From CF-72 sp051006215 (GTDB taxonomy: Bacteria > Chloroflexota > UBA6077 > CF-72), in the NCBI GenBank assembly GCA_051006215.1, contig JBPCIO010000107.1:1-40409 (forward strand): a DNA stretch of 40,409 nucleotides, given 5' to 3'. Shown piece by piece: positions 16,308-24,591 of the stretch. Within the stretch, counting starts at the first letter, position 1. Each line of letters opens with the position of its first letter. The notes beneath the pieces were generated by a model, which worked only from the letters and a program-made list of their open reading frames with translations, was not told the origin of the DNA and did no database searches. Position numbers and translations under genes: made by a program.

Positions 16308-17741
16308 ATGGCGAATTCGGCGCAGCCAGGCCCGTCCGATTCCCCGGCTGGCCGCGCGACCACACTGGGCGAATTGCGAACTTCTGGATATACCTCGCGG
16401 TCAGTCAAGCAAGAGCTGCGTCAGAACCTCATCCGGAGGCTCGAGTCAGACGAGCCGAAGTTCGCGGGCATCGTCGGTTTCGAGGACACCGTCATTCCCC
16501 AGGTGGAAAATGCGCTCCTTTCCGGCCAGGACATCATTTTCCTGGGTGAGCGCGGCCAGGCAAAGACGCGCCTGGCGCGGAGCCTGCCGACGTTACTGGA
16601 CGAGTGGCTACCCATGGTCAGTGGGTGCGAGATCAATGATGACCCGCTCAAGCCCATCTGCTGGAACTGTCGCACGCTGCTAGCCGAGCAGGGCGATGAC
16701 ACCCCCATCAGCTGGCTTCCGCGCGACCAGCGCTACGGCGAGAAGCTCGCCACGCCCGACATCACCATCGCCGACCTGATCGGCGAGGTCGACCCCATCA
16801 AAGTTGCCGAAGGTCGCTATCTGTCAGACGAGCTGACCATCCATTTCGGCCTCCTGCCGCGCACGCACCGCGGGATTTTCGTCATCAACGAGTTGCCTGA
16901 TCTAGCGGAGCGCATTCAGGTCGGACTGCTCAACATCATGGAGGAGCGCGACGTCCAGATCCGCGGCTACAAGGTCCGTCTGCCGCTCGACCTGTTCGTC
17001 ATGGCCTCAGCCAACCCCGAGGACTACACCAACCGCGGCCGCATCATCACTCCGCTCAAGGACCGCTTCGGCTCTCAAATCCGCACCCACTATCCGCGGA
17101 CGGTCGAGCATGAAATGGACATCATGGAGCAGGAGCGCGGAGTCTTCCAGGACCAGGACTACGAGACGCTTGTCCCTTCATACATGCGCGAGATTGTGGC
17201 AGAGGTGACCCATCTGGCTCGCAAGAGCCCGGATATTTCGCAACGCTCGGGGGTCAGCGTGCGCGTGAGCGTCGCCAATTACGAGAACATGCTCTCGAGC
17301 GCGCTGCGGCGAGCCATCCGACTTCGCGAGAAGCAGGTCGCTCCGCGGATCTCCGACCTGATTGCACTCGCTCAGAGCACCGGCGGCAAAATCGAGCTGG
17401 AGACGGTTGGCGATCGGGACGAAGAAAAGGTTGTCGAAAAACTCTTGCAAAAGGCAGTGCTGAACGTGTTCAACCGCCACTTTGCCGTGCACGAGTTCGA
17501 CGAGCTGCTGACCAGCTTCGACAACGGCCTCAAAATCGAAGTCGGCGATACGCTGCCAAGCCTCGAGTACATGCGTCAGGCGGCCGAAGTGGCCGGCTTT
17601 GCGCCCGCCATCAAGAAGCTGGGTGGGCAGGGGAATCCGGCCCAGATCGCCAGCGCCATCGAGCTCGTTCTGGAAGGTCTGCACCTGAACCGTAAGGTCA
17701 ACAAGGATCGCACGGCCGGCCGCATGCGATACCGGAGCTGA
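16308..17741 (+). CDS. MoxR/magnesium-chelatase-type AAA+ ATPase
   Basis: 477 aa. Walker A GERGQAKTRL is at 80-89 (a P-loop with Gln-Ala before Lys86). The Walker B-like stretch is GIFVINELPDL, and sensor 1 is MASANPEDYTNRGR, as in MoxR and ChlI families. Between the P-loop and Walker B lies an insertion with Cys107, Cys118 and Cys121 (PICWNC), possibly a metal site. Such ATPases act with a VWA-domain partner to remodel or load cofactors into target proteins; that partner is the next gene, 7 nt downstream. The specific target is unknown. Database names calling this family sigma-54-interacting are misleading: there is no GAFTGA loop. Confidence 0.9.
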   Translation: MANSAQPGPSDSPAGRATTLGELRTSGYTSRSVKQELRQNLIRRLESDEPKFAGIVGFEDTVIPQVENALLSGQDIIFLGERGQAKTRLARSLPTLLDEWLPMVSGCEINDDPLKPICWNCRTLLAEQGDDTPISWLPRDQRYGEKLATPDITIADLIGEVDPIKVAEGRYLSDELTIHFGLLPRTHRGIFVINELPDLAERIQVGLLNIMEERDVQIRGYKVRLPLDLFVMASANPEDYTNRGRIITPLKDRFGSQIRTHYPRTVEHEMDIMEQERGVFQDQDYETLVPSYMREIVAEVTHLARKSPDISQRSGVSVRVSVANYENMLSSALRRAIRLREKQVAPRISDLIALAQSTGGKIELETVGDRDEEKVVEKLLQKAVLNVFNRHFAVHEFDELLTSFDNGLKIEVGDTLPSLEYMRQAAEVAGFAPAIKKLGGQGNPAQIASAIELVLEGLHLNRKVNKDRTAGRMRYRS

Positions 17742-17748
17742 GTCGGCG

Positions 17749-19767
17749 ATGCCCTACTCGTTCAACTACAGCAACTGGGACGGCTCGCAACACGTCCTGG
17801 ACCTGGACGCCGAGTCCCTTCTCGATGCGATGAGCGACGACTTGCTGGAGGAGGGCGATCTCTTGCGAGCGCTCCAACGGCTGTTCAGAAAAGGCGCCCA
17901 GGATCAGAACGGTCAGCAGATGCCAGGTCTACAGGATCTCTTGCAGCAGCTCCGGCACCGCCGCCAACAGCAGCTGCAGAAGTCGAACCTCGGCGACACC
18001 CTCAAAGACGTGCGCGAGAAGCTGCAAGACATCCAAAAAACAGAGCGCCAGGGCATCGACACAAAGCTGGCCGACGGGCGTCAGCGGGCCGAGCAGGGCG
18101 AGATCCCCGAGCAGCTTGAGAAGACGATGCAGCGTATGGCGCACGAGCACCAGCGGCAGCTAGACGAGCTGCCTGAGGACGTGCCCGGCCAGGTCCAGAG
18201 GCTCCAGAATTACGATTTCATGGACCCCAACGCGCGCCAGATGTTCCAGGAGCTGATGGAACAACTGCGCCAGCAGGTCATGCAACAGCAGTTCCAGGGC
18301 ATGCAGCAAAGCCTCCAGAAAATGAACCCTGAGGACTTGCGCACCGTCAAGGACATGCTGCGTGATCTCAACCAGATGCTTGAGGAGAAGGCGCGCGGCG
18401 GCGAGCCTAATTTTTCCGGCTTCATGGACAAGTGGGGCCAATTCTTTCCTGGCGTCAAGTCTCTGGATGAGCTTGTCGAGCAGCTACAGCAAAAGCAAGC
18501 CCAAATGCAGAGCATGTTGGACTCGATGAGCAGTGGCCAGCGCGGCGAGTTGATGCAGCTGATGCAGTCCCTGGTTCAGGATCCGGGCTTGCGCAACGAG
18601 CTGGCCACGCTCGCGGCAAACCTGGAGGAGGCGCGGCCGATGGATGAGCTGCGCCGACGCTACCCGTTCCGGGGCGAGGAGTCGCTCAACCTTGAACAAG
18701 CCACCCAGGTCATGCAGGACCTGCAGGAGATGGACCGCCTGGAGCGCCAGATGCGCGACGCGATCGACGCTGCCGATCCGTCGGCGATCGATCGCGACAT
18801 GTTGACTCGCCAGCTCGGTGAAGAAGCGAAAGAGCAGCTCGATCAGCTCGAACAGGTCACCAAGCTCCTCGAAGAGGCTGGGCTGGTCGAACGTCATGGC
18901 GATCAGCTAGAGCTCACGCCCCGCGCCATTCGCAAAATTGGCCAAAAAGCGTTGCGGGATATCTTCCAGCACCTGGCGCGCGATCGCTTCGGCAACCACG
19001 AGGCGGACCACCGCGGGCGAGGTGGCGATCGCAGCGACGACACCAAGCCCTACGAATTCGGCGACTCGTTCTTACTTGACCTGCGGGCCACATTGCAGAA
19101 CTCACTGGTGCGCAACGGGCCGGGCACCCCGGTGCACCTTTCGCCGCACGACTTCGAGGTGTATCGCACCGAACAGTTGAATCAGTCCAGCACCGTTCTG
19201 CTGCTCGATCTCAGCCGCAGCATGATCTACCGGGGCTGCTTCCTTGCGGCCAAGAAAGTTGCGCTAGCGCTGCACAGCCTGATCAAGAGCCAGTACCCGC
19301 GCGACAACCTGTACCTGGTGACATTCAGCCTGTACGCTCGTCAGATTCAGCCGCAGCAGCTCACCGCCCTGCGCTGGAGCGAATGGGAGTATGGCACCAA
19401 CCTGCAGGATGGGTTGATGCACGCACGCAAGCTGCTGGCGCGGCACAAAGGCGGCACCCGTCAAATTGTGGTGATCACCGACGGCGAGCCGACCGCCTAC
19501 TGGGAGCCGGGCCAATCGACGCCGGTGTTCTCCTATCCGCCCACTCCGCGGACGCTCCAGCAAACGCTGCTCGAGGTCACCCGCTGCACGCGTGAAGGCC
19601 TGCGCATCAATACGTTCATGCTCGAGCGCAGCTACGGACTCATGCGCTTCGTCGACGACATTACGCGCATCAACCGCGGGCGGGCTTTTTTTGCGGATCC
19701 CGAGCGGCTAGGCGACTACATCCTGGTCGACTATCTGCAACAGAAGTCAAAGCGCATCGCCTCCTAG
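17749..19767 (+). CDS. VWA-domain partner of the MoxR ATPase
   Basis: 672 aa. The N-terminal 430 residues are rich in Gln, Glu, Leu and Met and look almost wholly helical, with long coiled-coil stretches (for example QQLRQQVMQQQFQGMQQSLQ around 173-192). The C-terminal VWA domain (about 475-660) has a complete MIDAS: D487-x-S489-x-S491 in LLDLSRSM, plus TDGEPT further on. The gene is co-transcribed with the MoxR ATPase at 16308. In known MoxR-VWA pairs the VWA protein binds metal and substrate while the ATPase supplies force. The stop overlaps that of the convergent mmcQ-like gene by 4 nt. Confidence 0.88.
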   Translation: MPYSFNYSNWDGSQHVLDLDAESLLDAMSDDLLEEGDLLRALQRLFRKGAQDQNGQQMPGLQDLLQQLRHRRQQQLQKSNLGDTLKDVREKLQDIQKTERQGIDTKLADGRQRAEQGEIPEQLEKTMQRMAHEHQRQLDELPEDVPGQVQRLQNYDFMDPNARQMFQELMEQLRQQVMQQQFQGMQQSLQKMNPEDLRTVKDMLRDLNQMLEEKARGGEPNFSGFMDKWGQFFPGVKSLDELVEQLQQKQAQMQSMLDSMSSGQRGELMQLMQSLVQDPGLRNELATLAANLEEARPMDELRRRYPFRGEESLNLEQATQVMQDLQEMDRLERQMRDAIDAADPSAIDRDMLTRQLGEEAKEQLDQLEQVTKLLEEAGLVERHGDQLELTPRAIRKIGQKALRDIFQHLARDRFGNHEADHRGRGGDRSDDTKPYEFGDSFLLDLRATLQNSLVRNGPGTPVHLSPHDFEVYRTEQLNQSSTVLLLDLSRSMIYRGCFLAAKKVALALHSLIKSQYPRDNLYLVTFSLYARQIQPQQLTALRWSEWEYGTNLQDGLMHARKLLARHKGGTRQIVVITDGEPTAYWEPGQSTPVFSYPPTPRTLQQTLLEVTRCTREGLRINTFMLERSYGLMRFVDDITRINRGRAFFADPERLGDYILVDYLQQKSKRIAS

Positions 19768-20129
19768 ACGGATGAGTCCAGCATCAGCGCTGCTCGCTCC
19801 GCACGGGTGAGCCCTGCCGCTGAGAGCTCATACGAATCGCCAATCCACTCCGCTAACACATCCTCAGGGACGGACCCGTCGAGGGCGACCGTGTTCCAGT
19901 GTCGCTTGTTCAGGTGGTAGCCAGGTTTCACGGCCGGGTACTGCTCGCGTAGGGCATTTGCGTAGCCTGGGTCGCACTTGAGGCTGATGCTACCCTGCCC
20001 CTCACCCAGGTCCACGATCGCGAACATCTTGCCGCCGACTTTGAAGACCATGGCGTTCTCGCCGAAGGGGAACCCTTCGGTGGCTGCGGGTAGCCCTCGA
20101 CAGCGTGCCAGCACCTGATCGCGTTCCAC
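19764..20129 (-). CDS. MmcQ/YjbR-family protein
   Basis: 121 aa, full length for the family. Typical features are the N-terminal RCRGLPAATEGFPFGENAMVFKVGGKMFAIV and the later PGYHLNKRHWNTVAL. The fold is the double-wing CyaY-like/YjbR fold, thought to bind DNA, but no specific function is established. It starts with GTG at 20129. A TAGACT box lies 6 nt upstream of the GTG, with no ribosome-binding sequence, so it may be leaderless. Confidence 0.88.
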   Translation of the reverse strand: MERDQVLARCRGLPAATEGFPFGENAMVFKVGGKMFAIVDLGEGQGSISLKCDPGYANALREQYPAVKPGYHLNKRHWNTVALDGSVPEDVLAEWIGDSYELSAAGLTRAERAALMLDSSV

Positions 20130-20135
20130 ACGCGT

Positions 20136-20141
20136 AGTCTA
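20136..20141 (-). promoter_or_regulatory. TANNNT box, leaderless-type start of the mmcQ-like gene
   Basis: On the minus strand TAGACT lies 6 nt before the GTG start at 20129. Confidence 0.45.
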
Positions 20142-20169
20142 GGCCACGCAATGAGCGGGCGATCGACCG

Positions 20170-21561
20170 CTATGAGTGGATGCTCACTGGCGTCCCGATC
20201 GTCGCCCAGTTCCAGAGGAACTCGCTGTCGGCCCGATCCAGTCCCAGACAGCCGTGTGATCCCGAATAGCCGAAGTTGCTCGACCAGTAGTTGTAGTGAA
20301 TGCTCGCGCCATCGGATGAGAAGTACTGGGTGAACAGCACGTGCTCGAGGTGATAACCGCCGGGACCGTTGGCTGGAATGCCAAGCGTGCCGCTGTCCAT
20401 GATCTCGTCTGCCACTCGCCGCTGGATCGTGAACGTCCCGGTCGGGGTCTGATTGGCGATCGTACCCTTGATCGCAAGTGTGCTCAGGATGATCCGGTCG
20501 CCTTCGTACGCCGTCAGCATGGCCGGCTCGTTGAGGTCGGCGTCCAGCCAGCGGCCGGCAAAGGTGCGAGTTGGCGTGCGGGGCAGACGCACAGATGCTG
20601 CCGTCAGGTAGCCCTGATCGACCCGATACCACGTAGATCCATCCGCTGCTTGCACGCGATCGTGGACCAGGATGGCCTGGTTGTGGCTCAGGCGCCCGAC
20701 GTACGCAAATCGATCGTCTACTGGATAGAAGGCGAACTGAGCGTTGCCGACCACGCGCCCCATCTGCTCGACTGACGCTGCCACGGCGGGCGGCGGGGCC
20801 GTAACCCAGGCCGGCGGCGGATCGCTCGGGCCAAGCAGCACGCTGAGGGCATACGCCGTCCCGCGAGCCCGAGGATTGTAGACATAGGCAAAATCGCCAG
20901 CATAGCCAAGTACCTGCAGGTACGAGAACTGTGGGATGCGCGACAGGACATCCGTCGCCGCGTCCGGACCGGCACGCAGATCCGCTGGCTGGAGGGTTAC
21001 CGTCCAGGGGCTGCTTGCATCGGCGGTCGTTGGTGGAGACGCGGCAGCCGCGCTCGCCTCCGAGGCGGCAGGACTTGTCGAAGCCACCCAGCGCACAGCG
21101 TCCGCCACCACGACGCCATTTGCCCGATCCGAGAGGGTCACGCCCTCGTTCTTGCCTGGTTGGAAATCGAAACTGCCCAGCGACTGCCAGGTACCGCCGT
21201 TCACCTGCTGGTTCTGGGTGATGGGCACCGTGCCTGCATCGGAGCTCACGAAGTACAACGCGTTGGTCGCGCGGTTTTCGCCGCTGGTCCAGCGCGCGAA
21301 GACCTCGTACCGCCCAGCCGCGGTGGTCGCGGGGAGCGGCCAGAACACGGTCGCGTCGCCCTGGCTGCCCGGGCGGAACACATAGTCTGAGCCAACGAAC
21401 CCGGCCGTAAGTGCCGTCGACACCCACGGTCCCGTGACCTGGACCGATGGGCTCGTGTTGTCCACGACCACGCCTGCTGAGTCTTCGGCGGCAGCCCGAG
21501 CCGGGAAGAACAATACACACACGGCCACAGCCACAAACACAGAGGACAAACTGGAGCTCAT
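20170..21561 (-). CDS. Secreted L,D-transpeptidase (YkuD) with N-terminal golvesin-like domain
   Basis: 463 aa. A signal peptide (hydrophobic 5-19, ending PARAAAE near 25) is followed by a golvesin/Xly-type carbohydrate-binding-like domain (about 35-160: FRPGSQGDATVFWPLP, YEVFARW, VVVADAVRW). A low-complexity Ala/Ser linker, an SH3-like segment (about 185-250) and a C-terminal YkuD domain (about 335-463) come next. The catalytic motif is complete: His422, then SHGCL with His436 and Cys438. The enzyme would make 3-3 peptidoglycan cross-links or attach proteins outside the cell. A weak -35/-10 pair lies upstream at 21617-21646. Confidence 0.9.
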   Translation of the reverse strand: MSSSLSSVFVAVAVCVLFFPARAAAEDSAGVVVDNTSPSVQVTGPWVSTALTAGFVGSDYVFRPGSQGDATVFWPLPATTAAGRYEVFARWTSGENRATNALYFVSSDAGTVPITQNQQVNGGTWQSLGSFDFQPGKNEGVTLSDRANGVVVADAVRWVASTSPAASEASAAAASPPTTADASSPWTVTLQPADLRAGPDAATDVLSRIPQFSYLQVLGYAGDFAYVYNPRARGTAYALSVLLGPSDPPPAWVTAPPPAVAASVEQMGRVVGNAQFAFYPVDDRFAYVGRLSHNQAILVHDRVQAADGSTWYRVDQGYLTAASVRLPRTPTRTFAGRWLDADLNEPAMLTAYEGDRIILSTLAIKGTIANQTPTGTFTIQRRVADEIMDSGTLGIPANGPGGYHLEHVLFTQYFSSDGASIHYNYWSSNFGYSGSHGCLGLDRADSEFLWNWATIGTPVSIHS

Positions 21562-21616
21562 GCGATACGCGCGCGAAGGGTTGATACCACCCGAACGATG
21601 TTGAGTGGCGCGCGTT

Positions 21617-21646
21617 ACTGTACCTGCTCAATGAAAGACGCAACAA
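21617..21646 (-). promoter_or_regulatory. Possible sigma-70 promoter of the L,D-transpeptidase gene
   Basis: Read on the minus strand: TTGTTG (21646-21641), an 18-nt spacer and TACAGT (21622-21617), about 55 nt upstream of the ATG. Only moderate matches. Confidence 0.35.
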
Positions 21647-21665
21647 CCTGCGGTGCCGCATTATG

Positions 21666-21694
21666 TTGTCCAGGGTCCAAGCGGTCCGTATAGT
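21666..21694 (+). promoter_or_regulatory. Sigma-70 promoter of the small membrane protein gene
   Basis: TTGTCC (21666-21671), a 17-nt spacer and TATAGT (21689-21694). Transcription would start near 21701, upstream of the ATG at 21720. This supports that start over the ATG at 21663, which lies before the -35 box. Confidence 0.6.
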
Positions 21695-21719
21695 GGGCCG
21701 GCCGAGGAAGCCGCAGGGT

Positions 21720-21929
21720 ATGAACAGTGATCCAGCAGCGTCTACACGGAAACCTGGTCACACGAGCCGAGGCGTGAAGCCACTGCTCTTGCTCGCCGCG
21801 GGTGCAGCCTGGGCGTTGGTTGCCCTCGAAGCCTGGAACCAAACCCACAAGGTCGAGGCACGCCGCAGGATGTTTTTGATCTCGGACCGCCTCCTCAAGC
21901 AGGTGTTTCCGAACGGCATCCGTCGCTAG
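21720..21929 (+). CDS. Small single-span membrane protein, unknown
   Basis: 69 aa, not recognised. A short polar N terminus is followed by a hydrophobic helix at about 20-38 (PLLLLAAGAAWALVALEAW) and a basic tail (EARRRMFLISDRLLKQVFPNGIRR). A good promoter at 21666-21694 and the sequence GAGGAAG shortly upstream support translation from the ATG at 21720. It is convergent with the enoyl-CoA hydratase gene. The coding assignment rests on the promoter and membrane-helix pattern only. Confidence 0.5.
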   Translation: MNSDPAASTRKPGHTSRGVKPLLLLAAGAAWALVALEAWNQTHKVEARRRMFLISDRLLKQVFPNGIRR

Positions 21930-21936
21930 CCGTGGG

Positions 21937-22716
21937 CTAGCAGCCGATAAACCGCGGCCTGCGTTTCTCGTTGAAGGCAGCGGTGCCCTCGCGACGATCC
22001 TCGGAAGCAATCGCACGCATATACGCCTCGTGCTCGCACTCCAGCCCATCTTCGAATGGGAGGTCGGCGCCGCGATCGATAGCCCACTTCGCCTGACGCA
22101 CGGCGAACGGGCTGTTCTGCATGATCGCCTCGGCAATCGCCGAGGCTCTGGGCAGCAACTCCGCGCGCGGCACCACGTGATTAACAAGGCCCAGTTCCAG
22201 CGCCTCGCGAGCACCGAAGCGGCGTGCCGAAAAGATCAACTCCTTGGCTCGATTGCGGCCGATCACGCGCGCCAGGTTCTGGGTTCCGCCCCCGCCCGGA
22301 ATGATCCCCAGGCCGACTTCGGTAAGCCCAAATACGGCGTCGTCGGAGGCGATCACGAAGTCGGACAGCATGGCCAGCTCGGTGCCGCCGCCGAGGGCGA
22401 AGCCGTGAACCGCCGCGATCACCGGCTGCGGCACGCACCGGACCTGGCTGAACATGTGTCGGAAGAGGTCGCGCTGGGCCGCCCAGAGTTCGGGTGTGAA
22501 ACCGGCGCGGGCCTTCAAGTCCGCACCCGCACAGAAGGCTCGATCGCCGGCGCCGCGCAGGATCACTGCCCAAACTCCGCCATCGTCTGCCAGAGCCTGG
22601 CACGCCGCTCGAAGTTCTTCGGCCAGGGTATTGTCGATTGCGTTCAGCACCTCGGGCCGATTGAGGATCACCTGCGCGAGGTGTCCGGTGCGTTCGACCA
22701 CCACCGTGCAGGTCAT
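21937..22716 (-). CDS. Enoyl-CoA hydratase/isomerase (crotonase family)
   Basis: 259 aa, standard length. The CoA/oxyanion loop FCAGADLK is at 61-68. Both catalytic glutamates of hydratases are present: Glu113 in GGGTELAM and Glu133 in LTEVGLGIIPGGGGTQ. It hydrates a trans-2-enoyl-CoA in fatty or branched-chain acid oxidation. The ATG overlaps the stop of the nicotinate phosphoribosyltransferase gene (ATGA), so it is translated as the second gene of that operon, an odd pairing. It could work with the dehydrogenases at 3962 and 5241, but it is in a different transcription unit. Confidence 0.93.
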   Translation of the reverse strand: MTCTVVVERTGHLAQVILNRPEVLNAIDNTLAEELRAACQALADDGGVWAVILRGAGDRAFCAGADLKARAGFTPELWAAQRDLFRHMFSQVRCVPQPVIAAVHGFALGGGTELAMLSDFVIASDDAVFGLTEVGLGIIPGGGGTQNLARVIGRNRAKELIFSARRFGAREALELGLVNHVVPRAELLPRASAIAEAIMQNSPFAVRQAKWAIDRGADLPFEDGLECEHEAYMRAIASEDRREGTAAFNEKRRPRFIGC

Positions 22717-24149
22717 CGTTCGAGCGCAGCGGCGGTCGTCGTGTCGGCTGCACCAGGCTGAATGTCGGGCGACCCGCGTTGCTCAGCAATAGCCCTGTCG
22801 CGCATGCGGCGAATCCCTTCGCTGAGGCTGACCGGGTAGCGAGCGGGCTGCTCGAGCTGGCGGTGTTTGTCCGGCAGCCGGCGCAAGTTGCTCTGCGCAA
22901 ATTCCCAGATCTCGCTCAGTGGCGGCAATGAGCCAGGCACCACTTCGCCCTGCAGTACCACGGGCTTCAATAAGCGTTCACTGCCCGCGGGCTTGGGCTC
23001 GTCGGCCAACTGGATGACGTCCTCCACGAAATGACCGATGCGATACACCTCTTTGATCCCCGGCCAGGTGCTCTTGTCACCCGCGACTTTTACCTTGGCG
23101 TGGCCGCCGCGTTCGTCGACGCAGAAGACTTCCTTATACACCCCACCCAGCGCCGCGCCCTCGATGTCGCGCTCGGCGGAGCCAGCTCCAACTCCCAGGC
23201 TGGTGCCAACACCGAAGGAATCGATTGGCGCTCCCGACTCGAGCAGCTGCTGAATCGAGAACTCGTCGAGGTCGCCAGAAGCGGAGATCTTCACCTCGTC
23301 CAGGCCGGCGCGGTCGAGGACGTCTCTCACGTAGCGCGCATCGCTGCCCAGGTCGCCGCTATCCAATCGGACGCCAGCCAGGATGTGACCGAGCCGATCA
23401 CGCACCGATCGCGCCACGTCCACGGCCGTATGGATGGCTAACCGCGGGTCGTAGGTATCCAGGAGCAAGCTGTAGCGGTTGTACGTCTCGGCGACGGCCT
23501 CGAAAGCTTGCTGCTCGGTGTCGAAGAGCTGGATCAGCGCGTGCGGCACCGTCCCGGTCGAAGGCAGGCGGAAGCGGAAGGCTGCCCCGAGGAATGACGT
23601 GCTGAAGCACCCGCCGATACGCGAGGACCGAGTCGCCACGAACGGGTCCTGGGCACGTCGGAGCGAGAATTCCGCTACCGGCTTGCCTCGCGCGGCCCAG
23701 ACGACGCGGCTGGCCTTCGTCGCAATGAGGGTGGCCAGATTGATGGCCTGCAGCAGCCCACTCTCGAGCAACAAGGCCTCGTCGAAGGGCGCCGTCACCC
23801 GCAGCAGCGGTTCATGCGGAAAGGCGATCGAGCCCTCGGGAAGAGCCAGAATGTCGCCGCTGAAACGTAGCGCCTGGAGGTATTCAAGAAAGGCGGGAGG
23901 GTAGTCACGGATCTGCTGCAGAAAGGCGATGTCCTCGGCGGTGTATTGAAAACTGCGCACGAACTCCAGCGCCATCTCGAGTCCGGCCACCAACAGGTAC
24001 GCTCCACCAAAAGGCGCGCGGCGCGTATACAGGTCGAAGGTCGTGACCGCCGTGCGCCCGGTCCGCCAGGCGACGTACGCCGAGTCGGGGTGATACAGGT
24101 CCGTGAATAGGCCCGGGTGGTACGGCGTGTACGAGCGGGCCAGGGTCAT
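22713..24149 (-). CDS. pncB: Nicotinate phosphoribosyltransferase
   Basis: 478 aa. Family motifs are LFTDLYHPD (14-22), TFDLYTRRAPFGGAYLLVAGLE, the His region GTVPHALIQLFDTE, GVRLDSGDLG and VGTSLGVG. The enzyme converts nicotinate and PRPP to nicotinate mononucleotide in NAD salvage (Preiss-Handler route). A longer frame runs to 24515 but overlaps the divergent Fe-S carrier gene; the ATG at 24149 begins the family homology (TLARSYTPYHPGLFTDLY). A TACCAT box lies 6 nt before it, suggesting leaderless transcription. It is followed with a 4-nt overlap by the enoyl-CoA hydratase gene. Confidence 0.94.
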   Translation of the reverse strand: MTLARSYTPYHPGLFTDLYHPDSAYVAWRTGRTAVTTFDLYTRRAPFGGAYLLVAGLEMALEFVRSFQYTAEDIAFLQQIRDYPPAFLEYLQALRFSGDILALPEGSIAFPHEPLLRVTAPFDEALLLESGLLQAINLATLIATKASRVVWAARGKPVAEFSLRRAQDPFVATRSSRIGGCFSTSFLGAAFRFRLPSTGTVPHALIQLFDTEQQAFEAVAETYNRYSLLLDTYDPRLAIHTAVDVARSVRDRLGHILAGVRLDSGDLGSDARYVRDVLDRAGLDEVKISASGDLDEFSIQQLLESGAPIDSFGVGTSLGVGAGSAERDIEGAALGGVYKEVFCVDERGGHAKVKVAGDKSTWPGIKEVYRIGHFVEDVIQLADEPKPAGSERLLKPVVLQGEVVPGSLPPLSEIWEFAQSNLRRLPDKHRQLEQPARYPVSLSEGIRRMRDRAIAEQRGSPDIQPGAADTTTAAALER

Positions 24150-24155
24150 GGCCTC

Positions 24156-24161
24156 ATGGTA
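24156..24161 (-). promoter_or_regulatory. TANNNT box, leaderless-type start of pncB
   Basis: On the minus strand TACCAT lies 6 nt before the pncB ATG at 24149. Confidence 0.45.
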
Positions 24162-24182
24162 CCCCTCAGAATGGGCTTCCCT

Positions 24183-24204
24183 TGGCACACCCGCTGCGTA
24201 TACT
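24183..24204 (+). promoter_or_regulatory. Promoter region of the A-type carrier: -24/-12-like element overlapping a TATACT box
   Basis: TGGCAC-N5-CTGC at 24183-24197 has the exact GG-N10-GC spacing of sigma-54 promoters, one base off in the -12 part. TATACT at 24199-24204 is an alternative -10 box 12 nt before the ATG at 24217. Which one is used cannot be told from sequence. Confidence 0.4.
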
Positions 24205-24216
24205 GCTCGCAGCCTG

Positions 24217-24582
24217 ATGATGAGCACCCTGACTCTGACCGACGAAGCTGTTGTGCGCCTGCGCAACGTTCTCGACAACCAGCACGCCCCTGACGGCGCG
24301 CTACGCGTGTTCGTGTCGCCCGGCGGCTGTTCCGGTTTTTCGTACGGCATGTCACTGGAGTCTGAGCCGGCCGATGACGACGAAGTCGTCGAGCAGTCCG
24401 GGGTCAAGGTCGTCGTGGACCCGTTTTCGCTCCAGTATTTGAGCGGCGCGCAGATCGACTTCGTGGACAGCCTCATGGGCGGCGGCTTCACGGTGGTAAA
24501 CCCGAACGCAGTCAAGAGTTGCGCATGCGGTCAGAGCTTCGATACTACCTTTGGCGGCGGCGCCGCCAAGCCCTGCCACTGA
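24217..24582 (+). CDS. A-type iron-sulfur cluster carrier (IscA/ErpA/HesB family)
   Basis: 121 aa (120 if the second ATG, at 24220, is used). It has the three cluster-ligand cysteines: Cys38 in PGGCSGFSYGM, and Cys102 and Cys104 in SCACGQSF. These proteins receive Fe-S clusters from a scaffold and deliver them to client enzymes. It stands alone, about 6 kb from the suf cluster, divergent from pncB across a 67-bp gap and convergent with the anti-sigma gene. The C-terminal tail after the CxC is Gly/Ala-rich and ends in CH. Confidence 0.93.
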   Translation: MMSTLTLTDEAVVRLRNVLDNQHAPDGALRVFVSPGGCSGFSYGMSLESEPADDDEVVEQSGVKVVVDPFSLQYLSGAQIDFVDSLMGGGFTVVNPNAVKSCACGQSFDTTFGGGAAKPCH

Positions 24583-24591
24583 GTCCGCCAG

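Noticed and set aside
19928..21661. 577-aa minus-strand frame
   Set aside because: Arg/Gly-rich shadow of the L,D-transpeptidase gene, which has a signal peptide and the YkuD motif.
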